From: Sulfidibacter corallicola | GTDB lineage: Bacteria > Acidobacteriota > Holophagae > Acanthopleuribacterales > Acanthopleuribacteraceae | NCBI RefSeq assembly: GCF_017498545.1 | Contig: NZ_CP071793.1 | Span: 7,744,256 to 7,808,255, forward strand | Reading direction: 5' to 3' | Length of the DNA: 64,000 nt | Shown here: one piece after another, positions 52,459 to 62,500 of the stretch | Layout: every line of letters starts with the position of its first letter | How positions within the stretch are numbered: the stretch's first letter is position 1 | Position numbers and translations under genes: made by a program | Notes under the pieces: model-generated | What the model was told of the DNA's origin: nothing | The model's database searches: none | What the model saw: only the letters and a program-made list of their open reading frames with translations

Positions 52459-53976
52459 ATGCTCATGCGAAGTAATTTCCGGACCTGTATGGTATGGGTC
52501 TACCTGATGGGAGGTGTGGTGCCTGGCGCGTTTGCCGCACCCCTGCAAACGAGTGATACCGGTGCCGCCACGGCCGATACCCAAGCGGCAGCGGCCGCCC
52601 TTCATGGTGCCGTGTTCATCGGTGACCTGGATGCGGTCGCGGAACAGTTGCGAATGGGCACCGATCCCAATCTCACCTTGTCCAACAGGGACACACCCTT
52701 GATCGCCGCGGCGGAAAACGGCCATATGGCGATTCTGACCGCGCTGATCCAGGCGGGTGCCCGCCTGAACCTCCAAGGGGAGGGCGGCCAGACCGCGCTC
52801 AACCGCGCCGTCATGAACGGCCGCCTGGAGGTCGTGCGGTCTCTCTTGGCGCGCGGCGCCTTCGCCCACGTGGCCGACGACCACGGCCAGACCCCTCTGA
52901 TGAAGGCCGTCCAGCACCGCGATTACGCCCTCATCCGGCTGTTGGTGCCCAAAACGCCTCAGATCGACCATGCCGACCTGCGCGGACAGTCGGCCCTGAT
53001 GCTCGCCGTCAAGGCCGGTGACCTGCGTGCCACGGGCATGCTCCTCGCAGGCGGCGCCTCGGCGACCACCTCGGACCAATGGGGCAACGTACCGGTCGAA
53101 TACGCCCGGTTGCTGGGCAACAAGCGGCTCGAGGAGCTAGTCGCCGGCCGCAGGGCCTTGGTTCCCCTGGCGCCGGTCTACCAGGCGCTTTTCGAGAACG
53201 ACACCGCCGCGGTCGCGCAGATGCTGGCCGACGGCACCGCCTCCAAAACCGCCGATCCCTACGGCCGCACCCTGTTGACCTTTGCCGCCGAGGCCTGTTC
53301 GCCGGAGACCATGGTGTTCCTGTTGGAGAAGGGCGCCTACATCAACGGGCCCGATCGCGAGATGGTCACCCCGTTGATGATGGCCGTGATGAAGAAACGG
53401 GTCTCGATGGTCAGGGTGTTGCTCGAGCGTGGTGCTCGCCCCAATTACGCCAATCGTGCCGGCCTGACTGCGCTTTCCTTCGCGATCGACAGCCGCGACG
53501 AGACCGTGACCCGGCTGCTCATGGGTGCGGGCGCGAACCGCCTGGGTCTGCCTGGCAACCATCCGCCCTTGGAGTTGACGAGCAACCGCATCGATTTCGC
53601 GCGCCTGCGTGCCAACCTGGTGAAGGTCGACCTGGACGACGACATTGCCAAGTGTCGTTACCGCATCGACCAGACCGAGAATCGGTCCGGCCAGGTGGAG
53701 TACCCCAGGATCACGAGAAAGAATCCCGACGTGCCGGCTCTGGCGGTGGGACGAAATTTCGAGGGCACCGTGATCGTGGCCGCGACCCTGGGCAAGAAGA
53801 AGGGTACCTTCCGCGATATCGAGGTGGTTCGCGGTGTGGGTGAATGGCTGTACGATTTCGAGCACCAGGCCGTGCTGGCGCTCAAAAAGTGGACCTACAA
53901 GCCCGGGCGCATCGACGGCAAGAAGGCCGATGTGCGCATGCTGTTGAAGGTGGAGTTCAAGCAGCCGGGAAGTTGA
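52459..53976 (+). CDS. Exported ankyrin-repeat protein with TonB-type C-terminal domain
   Basis: 505 residues from ATG 52459 (ATG 52465 is also possible). A signal peptide (about 1-30) directs it to the envelope. About nine ankyrin repeats follow (residues about 45-375), including DTPLIAAAENGHMAILTALIQ and VTPLMMAVMKKRVSMVRVLL. The last 90 residues (GTVIVAATLGKKKGTFRDIE to the end, including AVLALKKWTYKPGRIDGK) match the TonB C-terminal fold, which in TonB binds outer-membrane transporters. No energising membrane helix of the TonB kind precedes the domain. It may link periplasmic ankyrin-mediated binding to the outer membrane. I know of no studied protein with this exact layout. Confidence 0.88.
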   Translation: MLMRSNFRTCMVWVYLMGGVVPGAFAAPLQTSDTGAATADTQAAAAALHGAVFIGDLDAVAEQLRMGTDPNLTLSNRDTPLIAAAENGHMAILTALIQAGARLNLQGEGGQTALNRAVMNGRLEVVRSLLARGAFAHVADDHGQTPLMKAVQHRDYALIRLLVPKTPQIDHADLRGQSALMLAVKAGDLRATGMLLAGGASATTSDQWGNVPVEYARLLGNKRLEELVAGRRALVPLAPVYQALFENDTAAVAQMLADGTASKTADPYGRTLLTFAAEACSPETMVFLLEKGAYINGPDREMVTPLMMAVMKKRVSMVRVLLERGARPNYANRAGLTALSFAIDSRDETVTRLLMGAGANRLGLPGNHPPLELTSNRIDFARLRANLVKVDLDDDIAKCRYRIDQTENRSGQVEYPRITRKNPDVPALAVGRNFEGTVIVAATLGKKKGTFRDIEVVRGVGEWLYDFEHQAVLALKKWTYKPGRIDGKKADVRMLLKVEFKQPGS

Positions 53977-54066
53977 CGCCGGCTGTGGTTCGAAACCAGT
54001 GTCCATTCAGAAGCAGGGTTTTCTGAAAAGGCGCCTCTGAATCGGCAGGGTTGCCGACACCAACTG

Positions 54067-54094
54067 GTATCAGGTATCAGGTATCAGGTATCAG
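54067..54094. repeat. Heptamer tandem repeat (GTATCAG)4
   Basis: Four perfect 7-base units. Twelve bases of the array (ATCAGGTATCAG) can pair with CTGATACCTGAT at 54148-54159 inside the neighbouring structured repeat. Copy number could vary between strains. Confidence 0.9.
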
Positions 54095-54104
54095 GGATAG
54101 GTGT

Positions 54105-54220
54105 CAGTCAATCGCCTATGAACGCGTATCTTGCTGAGAGCTGACGCCTGATACCTGATCGCGTGCCCATCCAGCCGGACCACTTGGGGTGTAGAAATGA
54201 TTTCGTTTCTGGATGGGCAT
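54105..54220. repeat. Third copy of the structured repeat
   Basis: Same order of elements as the copies near 38.6 and 38.8 kb: a CAATCGCCTATGAACGCG segment, a TATCTTGCTGAG segment, then CCCATCCAG (54166-54174) pairing with CTGGATGGG (54209-54217). The inner hairpin has diverged. It too lies between the ends of convergent genes (ankyrin and beta-lactamase-fold). Confidence 0.75.
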
Positions 54221-54222
54221 AA

Positions 54223-55353
54223 CTACGGGTCGCTGACCAATGCGGCCTGGATCCGCTCCACGAGGGCCGGAATCCGCCAGGTCGCATCGACGGCGAAGTT
54301 GGAGGCCGTCGTGACGATCACCATGTCGCGGGTTTCGTCGAAGAAGATGTGTTGGCTGCCCCAGCCGTGGGCGTAGGGGAGCAGGCCGACCGGGTCGCCC
54401 GTTTGCGGTTGGGCCAGCAGCCACCACTGATAGCCGTATCCGCCGCCGTTTTGAAAGCGCGAGTGGGCCTGGATGGATTGGTCGAGCCAATTGGCGCTGA
54501 CTACTCGAGTACCGCGCCAATCGCCATTGTCGAGGCACAACTGGCCGATTTTGGCCATGTCCTCGGGCTGCATGTCCAGGCCCCAGCCCGTGTTGCTCAG
54601 TCCCCGGGGGGTGGTGGTCCAATCGTAGTAGAGGATACCCAGTGGCTGGAACAGGTGTTGGTTTGCGTACCGTTCGACGGTCATGCCGGTGGCCTTTTCC
54701 AGAATGCCCGAGAGCAGCATGGTGACGCCGCTGTTGTAGACGAAGGTTTCGCCGGGCTGTGCATCCATCGGTTGATCCAGCATGAACTTCATCCAATCCG
54801 GGCTGGCGGTGAGTGCCTGGGTGGGGTTGGCCGCATCGTTGTAGCTTGCAGAGAGCTCGTCCCACAGGTAGCCGGCCCGCATTTGCAGGAGGTGTTCGAC
54901 CGTCATTTGCTCTTTCCAAGGGTGCGGATTCGCCAGGGATGTGTACTCTGGAAAGAAGGAGAGCACGGGGGATTGCAGGCTGTCCAGGTCGCCGCGATCG
55001 AGGGCGATGCCCACCAGCAGCGACGTCACGCTCTTGGTGACCGAGTAGATGGGGTGGATGCGCGTGCCGCCGCTCGGGTAGTTCTCGTAGACCAGCTTCT
55101 CGTTGCGGGCGATCAACACCGAATCCATGGGGCCGAACTCACCTTGGCGAATATCGTCGGTGATGGCGTCCAGCGCGGCCTCGTCGAAACCGACGGAACT
55201 GGGCGTGGCCCGTTCCCAAGCATCGGCGGGCTGGGGAATCGTGATGTTGTCCGGCACGAAATCGCTGCTGCTGCAGGCCGCCAGGATCAGGGCCAGAGAG
55301 AGCGAGAGGATGTGAAAGCTCGAGAAGCGGTGGGGAGGAAAAAAGTTCTTCAA
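54223..55353 (-). CDS. Beta-lactamase-fold serine hydrolase lipoprotein
   Basis: 376 residues. Start chosen at TTG 55353, after GCGAGG, giving a lipoprotein signal peptide with lipobox LILAAC; a longer TTG version (55389) is possible. The class C/penicillin-binding-protein-like fold shows SxxK in YSVTKS, YxN in VYNSG and a late GWGSQ segment in the place of the KTG/HxG box. Such proteins include esterases and D-peptidases as well as beta-lactamases, so resistance should not be assumed. The messenger begins with a strong hairpin that includes the ribosome binding site. Confidence 0.88.
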   Translation of the reverse strand: MKNFFPPHRFSSFHILSLSLALILAACSSSDFVPDNITIPQPADAWERATPSSVGFDEAALDAITDDIRQGEFGPMDSVLIARNEKLVYENYPSGGTRIHPIYSVTKSVTSLLVGIALDRGDLDSLQSPVLSFFPEYTSLANPHPWKEQMTVEHLLQMRAGYLWDELSASYNDAANPTQALTASPDWMKFMLDQPMDAQPGETFVYNSGVTMLLSGILEKATGMTVERYANQHLFQPLGILYYDWTTTPRGLSNTGWGLDMQPEDMAKIGQLCLDNGDWRGTRVVSANWLDQSIQAHSRFQNGGGYGYQWWLLAQPQTGDPVGLLPYAHGWGSQHIFFDETRDMVIVTTASNFAVDATWRIPALVERIQAALVSDP

Positions 55354-55357
55354 GGGT

Positions 55358-55397
55358 ACCTCGCTTTGGGTTTTTCTGGGAAAACCCAAAGCGAGGT
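55358..55397 (-). promoter_or_regulatory. 17-bp hairpin covering the ribosome binding site of the hydrolase
   Basis: Arms 55358-55374 and 55381-55397 are perfect complements with a 6-base loop. In the transcript the 3' arm contains GCGAGG, the ribosome binding site of the TTG start at 55353, so the folded form should block translation. It is too stable to be chance at this position. Confidence 0.7.
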
Positions 55398-56133
55398 TGC
55401 GAACATCCTACGGCTGAACGACGCCTGGGTCGGAACAATTGACGCTAACTTAATTCTAAACGCATAACTCCCTTTCTGCACTGGCTGTTGGAGGGCGGTC
55501 TATCCCGAAGCAAATCGATGTCGCGTCTGTATGGCCCACCCCAATGTGAAGCGAGATGCGATTGCAGGCCATGGCATCGCGGCTCAGGCCGGATTGCCGG
55601 ACCACGAAATGTCGAACCACCGGCACACCGGCCACTGGGTTTCAGGTGGGTAACTAATATGAGAGCGGCTCTGAAGACTAAGTCTCCCCAGACAAAAGAA
55701 GAAACACTTGATTGGTTTGTTGGAAGAGGTAGCGTCGGCCGAACGCAAAGCTCGCCTTGCGCGCGCCAACGGCGACGACTCGTACGCATCGCGTCGCGTT
55801 TTTAAAGTTAGCCCGTTCACGTATCGAGAAATGTCATTCAGGCGGCGAAAGCTGATGGAATCACGGCATTTGCGGTTCCCGTCCGGTGGGGGCGCAGCGA
55901 CTCGTGTTGCGAGTGCCCGAACACGGGAATCTGCTTCCTGCCATGCTGTCAACATGGCGGCATCTTCTTTCAATGATCCGGTACGGTATCGGTTTTTCGG
56001 GTAGCGATTGGGTAAATCTTGGTCACTCCCCAAAACTTGGGTGAGGTTTTTCTGAATAAAACCGGGAAATGTTCGATAGGTAGGGTAATGTCTCATCGAA
56101 CAACTTTCAATTTCGCCTCCTACGTGGAATGCC
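55398..56133. other. Long gene-free region
   Basis: Between the divergent hydrolase and DASS-transporter genes. Frames that cross it in several directions have no ribosome binding site and no recognisable protein features. A CCAAAACTTGG dyad (about 56022-56032) lies 100 bp before the transporter. Otherwise nothing is supported; a decayed gene cannot be excluded. Confidence 0.4.
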
Positions 56134-57648
56134 ATGTCTAGCGGTTTCGCCAAGTCCACTGTCTTTCGTTGGTTGGGTCTCGGTATGTGTATCTTCGGGA
56201 TCGTGGGGTTCCTCATGCCTCTCCCCGAATCGATGCTCGACAACGCACGCGACATCTACATGGCCATGGACGAGGAGGCCCGCGCGCAAACCTCGGTGTA
56301 CGATACCGCCCGCCGCATGCAATTGACCCTGGCGCTGCTGGCCATGTGCGTGATCTTTTTCGCCACCGAGGCCGTACCGCTCCCGGCCGTCGCCCTGATC
56401 ATCGGTCTGGTGCAGCTCTTTTTCGGCATCACGCCACCGTCGCGCATCGTGGCCAGCTATGCCCACGACGCGGTCTGGTTCATCGCCGGATCGCTGGCCC
56501 TGAGCGGGACCTTCATCAAGTACGGCCTCGACAAGCGGATCGGCATGCTGGTCGTGCGCTTCTCGGGTACCCACGTCAAGGGCATGGTGTTCGGCATCCT
56601 GATCGGGACCTCGATTCCCTCGGCCTTCATCGGCGGCCACGCGGTCGCCGGCATGTTCCTGCCCATCATCATGGCGCTCTACACCCTGACCAACAAAACG
56701 GTTCCCGCGCCGAAGCTGGGCAAGCTGCTGGCCCTGTGCGTCGCCTACGGCTGCATGATGGGTGGGCCCATGGCGCCCACCGGCGGCGCCCGCAACGCCA
56801 TCATGATCGGGTTTCTCACCGATTTCGGCATCGAAATCTCGTTTCTGCAATGGCTGCTCATGGGGTTCCTCTTCACCCTCGTGATGGCCGGCATCCTGGC
56901 CATGATCATGCCGCTCATCTTCAGGCCGGAGGTGCGCCGGCTGGATGTGGCCGCCCAACAACTGCGCAAGGATCTGGAGAAACACGGCAAGATGACGCGC
57001 AAGCAGTACCTGGTGGGCGGGGTGATGCTGTTCGTCATTTTCCTGTGGATGACCGACAAGACGCTGATTCGCGGCGTGTTGGGCTTTTCACTGGGGATGG
57101 GCGGCATCGCCATCACCGGCGCGGTCATCTACATCCTGATGGGCCTCACCACCTGGAAGGACTACGAGGAGGGCATCAACTGGGGCGTGGTAGTGCTCTA
57201 CGCCGGCGCGATCTCGCTGGGCTCGGCCTTCAAGGCCACCGGCACCTCGATTTGGGTGGCGGACATGATTCGCGTCGTGATCGGCCCGCTGGGCATGGAT
57301 TCCGGCATCCCGCTGCTCATGCTGGTCGTGTTGCTGGGGGCCGTCTTCACCAATCTCGTCAGCGCCGGGGCCACGGTCGCCATCATCGGGCCCCTGGTGT
57401 TGGGCATGGCCGAGCAGTCCGGCACCAGCCCCTTGATGGTGGGCCTGACGCTGGCGCTTTCCACCGCCACCGCCTTCTGGCTGGTCATCGGGACACCCGC
57501 CAGTTCGATCGCCTACAGCAGCGGCCTGTTGACCTCCAAGGACTACATTCGCGGTGGCATGTTCATCTGGCCGCTCGCGGTCGTGGTCATCATCGGCGTC
57601 ATCTTGTTGTTCTGGATCCCCGTGCTGGGCCTTCCGGTGTTCGAGTAG
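56134..57648 (+). CDS. DASS/SLC13-family anion transporter
   Basis: 504 residues from ATG 56134. About 11-12 membrane helices plus DASS-type features: FFATEAVPLP near helix 2, GTSIPSAFIGGHAVAGMFLP and GGPMAPTGGARNA in the first half, GAVFTNLVSAGATVAIIGP and TAFWLVIGTPASS in the second. The SNT motif of characterised dicarboxylate carriers is replaced by related small-residue motifs. Sodium-coupled uptake of dicarboxylate or sulfate is the usual role. A small membrane protein gene follows after nine bases with its own ribosome binding site, so the two form an operon. Confidence 0.88.
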   Translation: MSSGFAKSTVFRWLGLGMCIFGIVGFLMPLPESMLDNARDIYMAMDEEARAQTSVYDTARRMQLTLALLAMCVIFFATEAVPLPAVALIIGLVQLFFGITPPSRIVASYAHDAVWFIAGSLALSGTFIKYGLDKRIGMLVVRFSGTHVKGMVFGILIGTSIPSAFIGGHAVAGMFLPIIMALYTLTNKTVPAPKLGKLLALCVAYGCMMGGPMAPTGGARNAIMIGFLTDFGIEISFLQWLLMGFLFTLVMAGILAMIMPLIFRPEVRRLDVAAQQLRKDLEKHGKMTRKQYLVGGVMLFVIFLWMTDKTLIRGVLGFSLGMGGIAITGAVIYILMGLTTWKDYEEGINWGVVVLYAGAISLGSAFKATGTSIWVADMIRVVIGPLGMDSGIPLLMLVVLLGAVFTNLVSAGATVAIIGPLVLGMAEQSGTSPLMVGLTLALSTATAFWLVIGTPASSIAYSSGLLTSKDYIRGGMFIWPLAVVVIIGVILLFWIPVLGLPVFE

Positions 57649-57657
57649 GAGGCGGAG

Positions 57658-58023
57658 ATGTGGTGGCTTTTCGCGCTCGCGGTCCTGGCCTTGTTGATCG
57701 TGGTGTTCGTCCTCGCCAAACGCGAATTGGTGACGGAGGCCGACAGCGAACGTGACGAGGTACTGCGCGAGAAAGAGAACTGGAATCGCCACAAGTACAT
57801 GTCGGCCGGCGATGTGACGCGCGAGACGGAACGCCTGTTGAAGGCCGTCGACGCGCGCTTCGCCGACGATGCGTCCCTACGTGAAAGCCTGACCGAGGTC
57901 ATCGAAGAGTGGTCGGAAGTGCGCATTCAGGCCTTCCAGGATCGGCGATCCTGGGTGCGCCGCCTCGACGAGAACGGGAAAGATTCGAATCCCCCGCCCG
58001 AATCCGGCGAGCATTTCTCATAG
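57658..58023 (+). CDS. Small bitopic protein (121 aa) with charged helical domain
   Basis: ATG 57658 after TAGGAGGCGG. A single N-terminal membrane helix (about 2-20) is followed by a highly charged, mostly helical cytoplasmic part (about 22-115) with probable coiled coil. It lies directly after the DASS transporter, suggesting an accessory or regulatory subunit. No family recognised. Confidence 0.75.
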   Translation: MWWLFALAVLALLIVVFVLAKRELVTEADSERDEVLREKENWNRHKYMSAGDVTRETERLLKAVDARFADDASLRESLTEVIEEWSEVRIQAFQDRRSWVRRLDENGKDSNPPPESGEHFS

Positions 58024-58341
58024 TGCTTTCTGATCATGTCGCCATACCGAAAACCTTCGAGAAAGCAACCACGCGACACGAGCCTGTCCGAAGAGCCCGC
58101 ACGCGCATAAGGGGCGTAAAGCTTGTGGGTTGAGCACGGCCTTGCCCGCACCGGATTTCAAAGCCGCTGCCTCTATTGGTGCGTCACTTTTTGATGCTTC
58201 GTATCTTCGCAGCCTCGATCGCTTCGACACGTCGGGCTGGCTGCCTAACCTAACGCGATTCCGCACCTAGAGGATTGCGGGACCGCCTTACATGGGTCAC
58301 TTCGGCGAGTTCCGCCATGACGATTCGCGAATTTCTTTTAT
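58024..58341. repeat. Intergenic region with a degenerate REP-like element
   Basis: A decayed REP-like unit, GTCGGGCTGGCTGCCTAACC, lies at 58231-58250 with the flanking GATCGCTTCGACAC motif also seen in other copies. No gene is evident between the small membrane protein and the efflux operon. Confidence 0.6.
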
Positions 58342-58395
58342 TAAACTCTTGCGTTCACTAATTCCGTCGATTAGATTAGTGAACTGCAGAGTTTA
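58342..58395 (+). promoter_or_regulatory. Large operator-like palindrome before the efflux operon
   Basis: GTTCACTAAT (58353-58362) and ATTAGTGAAC (58375-58384) are a perfect 10-bp dyad with a 12-base spacer; it is flanked symmetrically by TAAACTCT (58342-58349) and AGAGTTTA (58388-58395). The dyad ends nine bases before the first gene of the RND operon. Its form suits a TetR-type repressor dimer pair. No regulator gene is in the window. Confidence 0.7.
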
Positions 58396-58404
58396 GTAAT
58401 TGAG

Positions 58405-59595
58405 ATGGGTGGAATGAAACACAGATCCAGCAATAAAGGCAGAAGTTACACATCCAACGTCATCATCTACGGCGCGGCCTTCGCAGCTTTGATTGGGCTG
58501 CTCCTGCTGGCCAGCGCGGAAACGCCCTTTGGCGCGGATGCGCACGAAGGCACCATCGCGACAGCGCAGGTCGTGGCGACGCGGGCAGCGCATCATCAAG
58601 ATCGATACACCTTGCAGCACGACTTCATCGGGCAGGTGGAAGCGAAACAAACCAGTTACTTGGGCTTCGAATTGTCCGGCGTCATCGATGGTTTGGCCGT
58701 GGAGGAAGGCGATCGCGTCAAAGGCGGCGATGTGCTCGCCAGTCTGGATACCACCCGATTGACAGCCCAGCGGGACGAGGTGAGCGCCCGATTGGCCCGT
58801 GCCGTTTCGGATCTCGCGCTCGCGGAATCGACATACGATCGCACGTTTGCCGCGTACGAAGTGAACGCCGTGTCCGCCCATGAAAAGGATGGGGCACATC
58901 AAGCGAAAGCGGCGCTCGCCGCAGAACTGGAAACGGTGAAGGCGCAATTGGAGCGCGTCCGAATCGATATTCACAAGTCGCGGCTGAAAGCACCCTTCGA
59001 TGGTGTGATCATCGCCCGCGAGATCGATGAGGGTACGGTCGTTTCACCCGGGCAAACGGTTCTCACCATGCAACAGGAGGCCGGCTTGAATGTGCGCGTG
59101 GGTGTGACCCCCGGCATGTTGGATCAGTTGCGCATCGGTCAGACAAAAACGATCCACGTCGGCAGCCGGACGCTTCGAGCTCGGGTCCAGGCGATCGTGC
59201 CCGCGGTGAGTCGATTGCGCACCGTCGATGTGCTTTTCTCCATCGAAGAGGGCCTCGGCACCGTTCGTCCCGGAGACATGGTCCGCCTGCCTCTCGAACG
59301 AACGGTTCGGGAAAAAGGCTTTTGGGTTCCCATGCAGGCTCTGCGTGAAGGCCGGCGGGGCTTGTGGTCACTCTATGTGGTGGCGCCTCTCGAAACGGAA
59401 GACCGAAAAACGGGACCAAGCGAAGCGACACACCGGGTTTCGCGACGCAATGTGGTGGTCCTGAATCACAAGGGCGACATGGCCTACGTGAACGGCAGTG
59501 TCAACGAGAGCGAACGTTTCGCCACGCTCGGTGCCCACAAACTCGTACCGGGTCAACCCATCAGGCTCGCGCCGGAAAACGGGGGGTCGAAATGA
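58405..59595 (+). CDS. RND efflux periplasmic adaptor (MFP)
   Basis: 396 residues from ATG 58405 (ATG 58414 is an alternative). An N-terminal membrane anchor (about 18-38) is followed by the adaptor order: beta-barrel/lipoyl half-motif (GFELSGVIDGLAVEEGDRVKGGDVLASLD), alpha-helical hairpin (about 115-190), second lipoyl half (SRLKAPFDGVIIAREIDEGTVVSPGQ), beta-barrel and membrane-proximal domains. It bridges the inner-membrane pump and the outer-membrane channel. The stop overlaps the pump gene's start (ATGA). A large palindrome lies upstream. Confidence 0.93.
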   Translation: MGGMKHRSSNKGRSYTSNVIIYGAAFAALIGLLLLASAETPFGADAHEGTIATAQVVATRAAHHQDRYTLQHDFIGQVEAKQTSYLGFELSGVIDGLAVEEGDRVKGGDVLASLDTTRLTAQRDEVSARLARAVSDLALAESTYDRTFAAYEVNAVSAHEKDGAHQAKAALAAELETVKAQLERVRIDIHKSRLKAPFDGVIIAREIDEGTVVSPGQTVLTMQQEAGLNVRVGVTPGMLDQLRIGQTKTIHVGSRTLRARVQAIVPAVSRLRTVDVLFSIEEGLGTVRPGDMVRLPLERTVREKGFWVPMQALREGRRGLWSLYVVAPLETEDRKTGPSEATHRVSRRNVVVLNHKGDMAYVNGSVNESERFATLGAHKLVPGQPIRLAPENGGSK

Positions 59596-62500
59596 TGAAG
59601 ACCCCTACGGAAAAAGGGCATGTGGCTTCTCTTTATTACCGCAATACCCATTTGCAGGTAGTAACGATTGTCGTGTTGCTGGTGGCGGGTATTTCGGCAA
59701 TCAAAAATTTGCCCCGTCTCGAAGATCCCCGCATCACGCAGCGTAACGCAACGATCCTCACCTTCCTTCCCGGTGCCTCCGCATCACGCGTCGAAGCGTT
59801 GATCAACGAGAAGATCGAAGTAGCGCTGGAGGAAATCTCCGAGATCAAAGACATCGAATCGACTGCGCGCAGCGGTGTCTCCAGCATCCAGGTCAGTTTG
59901 GAAGACGACATCACGCGCCATACGAACGAAGCCGTTTTTTCCAAAATCCGCAGTCGGCTGCAAAACGTGCAAAGCGAGTTGCCGGAAGGGGCCACCATCC
60001 CTTTTCTCGACGATGAACGGGGAGCGGTCTCCTATTCCCTGTTGATCGGACTTCAGTGGCAAGGTGACGGCGATGGGCAACTGAACTTGCTTCAGCGCAT
60101 TGCGCTGGATGTGAAAGACCACATGCGCAGGGTGCCGAACACCGAGTTGGTGCGCATTTTTGGCGATGTCCACGAAGAAATCATCGTGACCCCCGACCAG
60201 GCGGAGCTTGCGGAACTCGGCTTGGCAGTGGAAGACATCGCCCACATCGTGAAACAGGCCGACAGCAAGGTTTCCGCGGGGCAAATTCGCGGTGATCACC
60301 ATGATTTGCCTATCGAGGTGGCCGGGGCCCTGGACAGCCTCGAGCGTGTCGGCGCCATTCCGGTGAAGGCGAATACTTCCGGCTCCACCTTGCGATTGGG
60401 CGACATCGCCGATATCCGACACGGATATCGCAACCCGCCCGACCAGATTGGATTGAAAGACCAAAAGCGCACGATTTACGTGGCGGTGAGGGCCGAAGAA
60501 AAGGTTCGCCTGGATACCTGGAACGACCACGCGACACGGGTCCTGGATCAATTGCGGAAGGAATACAGCGGCCGAATTCACATGGAGCCCATTTTTGTTC
60601 AGAGCACCTATACGGAGGCTCGGCTCACGGACCTGTCCAACAACCTCGTCGCCGGGGCATGTATCGTCATCTTGGTGGTGTTCCTCACCATGGGTTGGAA
60701 ATCCAGTCTGATCGTCGGTTCGGCTCTTCCGCTTTCGGCGGCGGGCGCCCTTTTTTCGCTGAGCTTTTTTGATCAGGGCATTCACCAAATGTCCATTTTC
60801 GGAATGATCATCGCTCTCGGTTTGCTGATCGACAGCGCCATCGTGATGACCGATGAAGTGCGCAAACGGATCCGATCGGGCGCCTCCCGGCTCGACGCGA
60901 TGGAAAGCTCGGTGCGACATTTGTTCGTTCCGTTGCTCGCGTCCACGTTCACCACGGTATTGGGATTCATGCCCATTTTTTTGCTGCCGGGCAATGCCGG
61001 TGATTTTGTCAGCCCCATTGCCATTAGCGTCGTGATGGCACTCTGTATCTCCTTCTTTCTGGCCGTGACCGTCATTCCGGCTCTCGCCGCGAAATTCACC
61101 AATCCCCATGACGACAAGCGAGCCTTGCCATGGTGGCGGATCGGCCTGCCGAAGCCCAAGTTCGTCGATGATTTCCACGCGTTTTCGGTGGCGGCGATAA
61201 AAAAGCCATACCTCTTTGCCGCATTGAGCCTCGTTCCCACTGTGCTCGGGTTTGCCTTGATGCCGACGATGTCCATGGAATTTTTTCCGGCCGGAGATCG
61301 CAACATGTTCGAAATCCAACTGTGGACCTCGAGCGAGAACGCCATTGACCGTACCGAAAAGATCATCGCCGAGATTGACGACGAGATCCGTGAACTCGAC
61401 GGAGTCACCAAGAGTTACTGGCTTGCGGGAGCATCGGTTCCCGCCGTTTACTACAATCAAGTTCCCTCCCAGGACAAAAACAGCGCTTATGCCCAGGCGG
61501 TGGTGGTAACGGACAGCCCTCGACGTGCCGTCCAGCTCATAGCGGAAGCCCAAAATCTCATAAACGACCGATTCCCCGAAGTAAAAGCCGTCGTCAAGAG
61601 TTTCTCCCAGGGTCCGCCTGCAGCCGCACCGGTGGCCTACCGCATCATGGGACCCGATTTGCACCAGTTGAGAATCCTTGGAGAACAGGTGCGCGCGGTC
61701 ATGCACGAATCGCCCGACATCGTTCATACCCGCGCGAGTATCGAAGGTGGTGAAGGCAAATTGTGGCTGAACGCGAACGAAACGGAGGCGGCCCTGGTCG
61801 GGCTGGACCTGCGCGATATCGCCACCCAGTTCCAGGCGAATTTAGAGGGCTTCACCGGCGGTTCCATCTTGGAAGACGTCGAAGAACTACCGATTCGGGT
61901 GCGGTTACCACGGGAACAGCGCCAAACCATCAGTCAAGCATTGGACCTTCCCCTGAAACTTTCTTCCTCGGCCGGCTGGGTACCGGCCAATGCACTCGGC
62001 TCTTTGACGCTACGTCCGGAATCGGGAACCGTTACGCGATTCAACGGACAGCGTGTGAACACCATCTATGGTTATATCGTTCCGGATGCCAAGGCGGTTA
62101 GTGTTTCAAGTCGAATCATGAAACAGATTCGGATGCATGTTTCCATTCCGGAAGGCTACATGATCGACGTGGCAGGGGATAGTGAGGAACAGGAAGAGGC
62201 CGTCGGAAATTTGGCGATATTCGCACCCATATTGTTTGTCATGATGGCGGCGACCCTGATCTTGGCTTTCAGAAGTGCCGCCCTTGCATCCATCGTGGGT
62301 TTGGTGGGGCTCAGCTCGGTTGGGCTGGGCATGCTCTCACTCAAAATTGCCGGTTATCCCCTGGGATTCAATCCGCTCATCGGCAGTATCGGGCTTGCCG
62401 GGGTTGCGATCAACGATACCATCGTCGTGCTGGCCGCGATCATTAGTAACGAAAAAGCCAAGTTCGGTCATGGAGCCGCGATTATCGAAGAAACCTATGG

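Noticed and set aside
54223..55353. Antibiotic-resistance call for the beta-lactamase-fold protein
   Set aside because: The SxxK/YxN fold is shared by many esterases and peptidases; lipoprotein form and late GWG motif do not indicate a true beta-lactamase.
55584..56255. 223-residue minus-strand frame in the long gap
   Set aside because: Overlaps the start of the DASS transporter gene, no ribosome binding site, composition not protein-like. A decayed gene is possible but unsupported.
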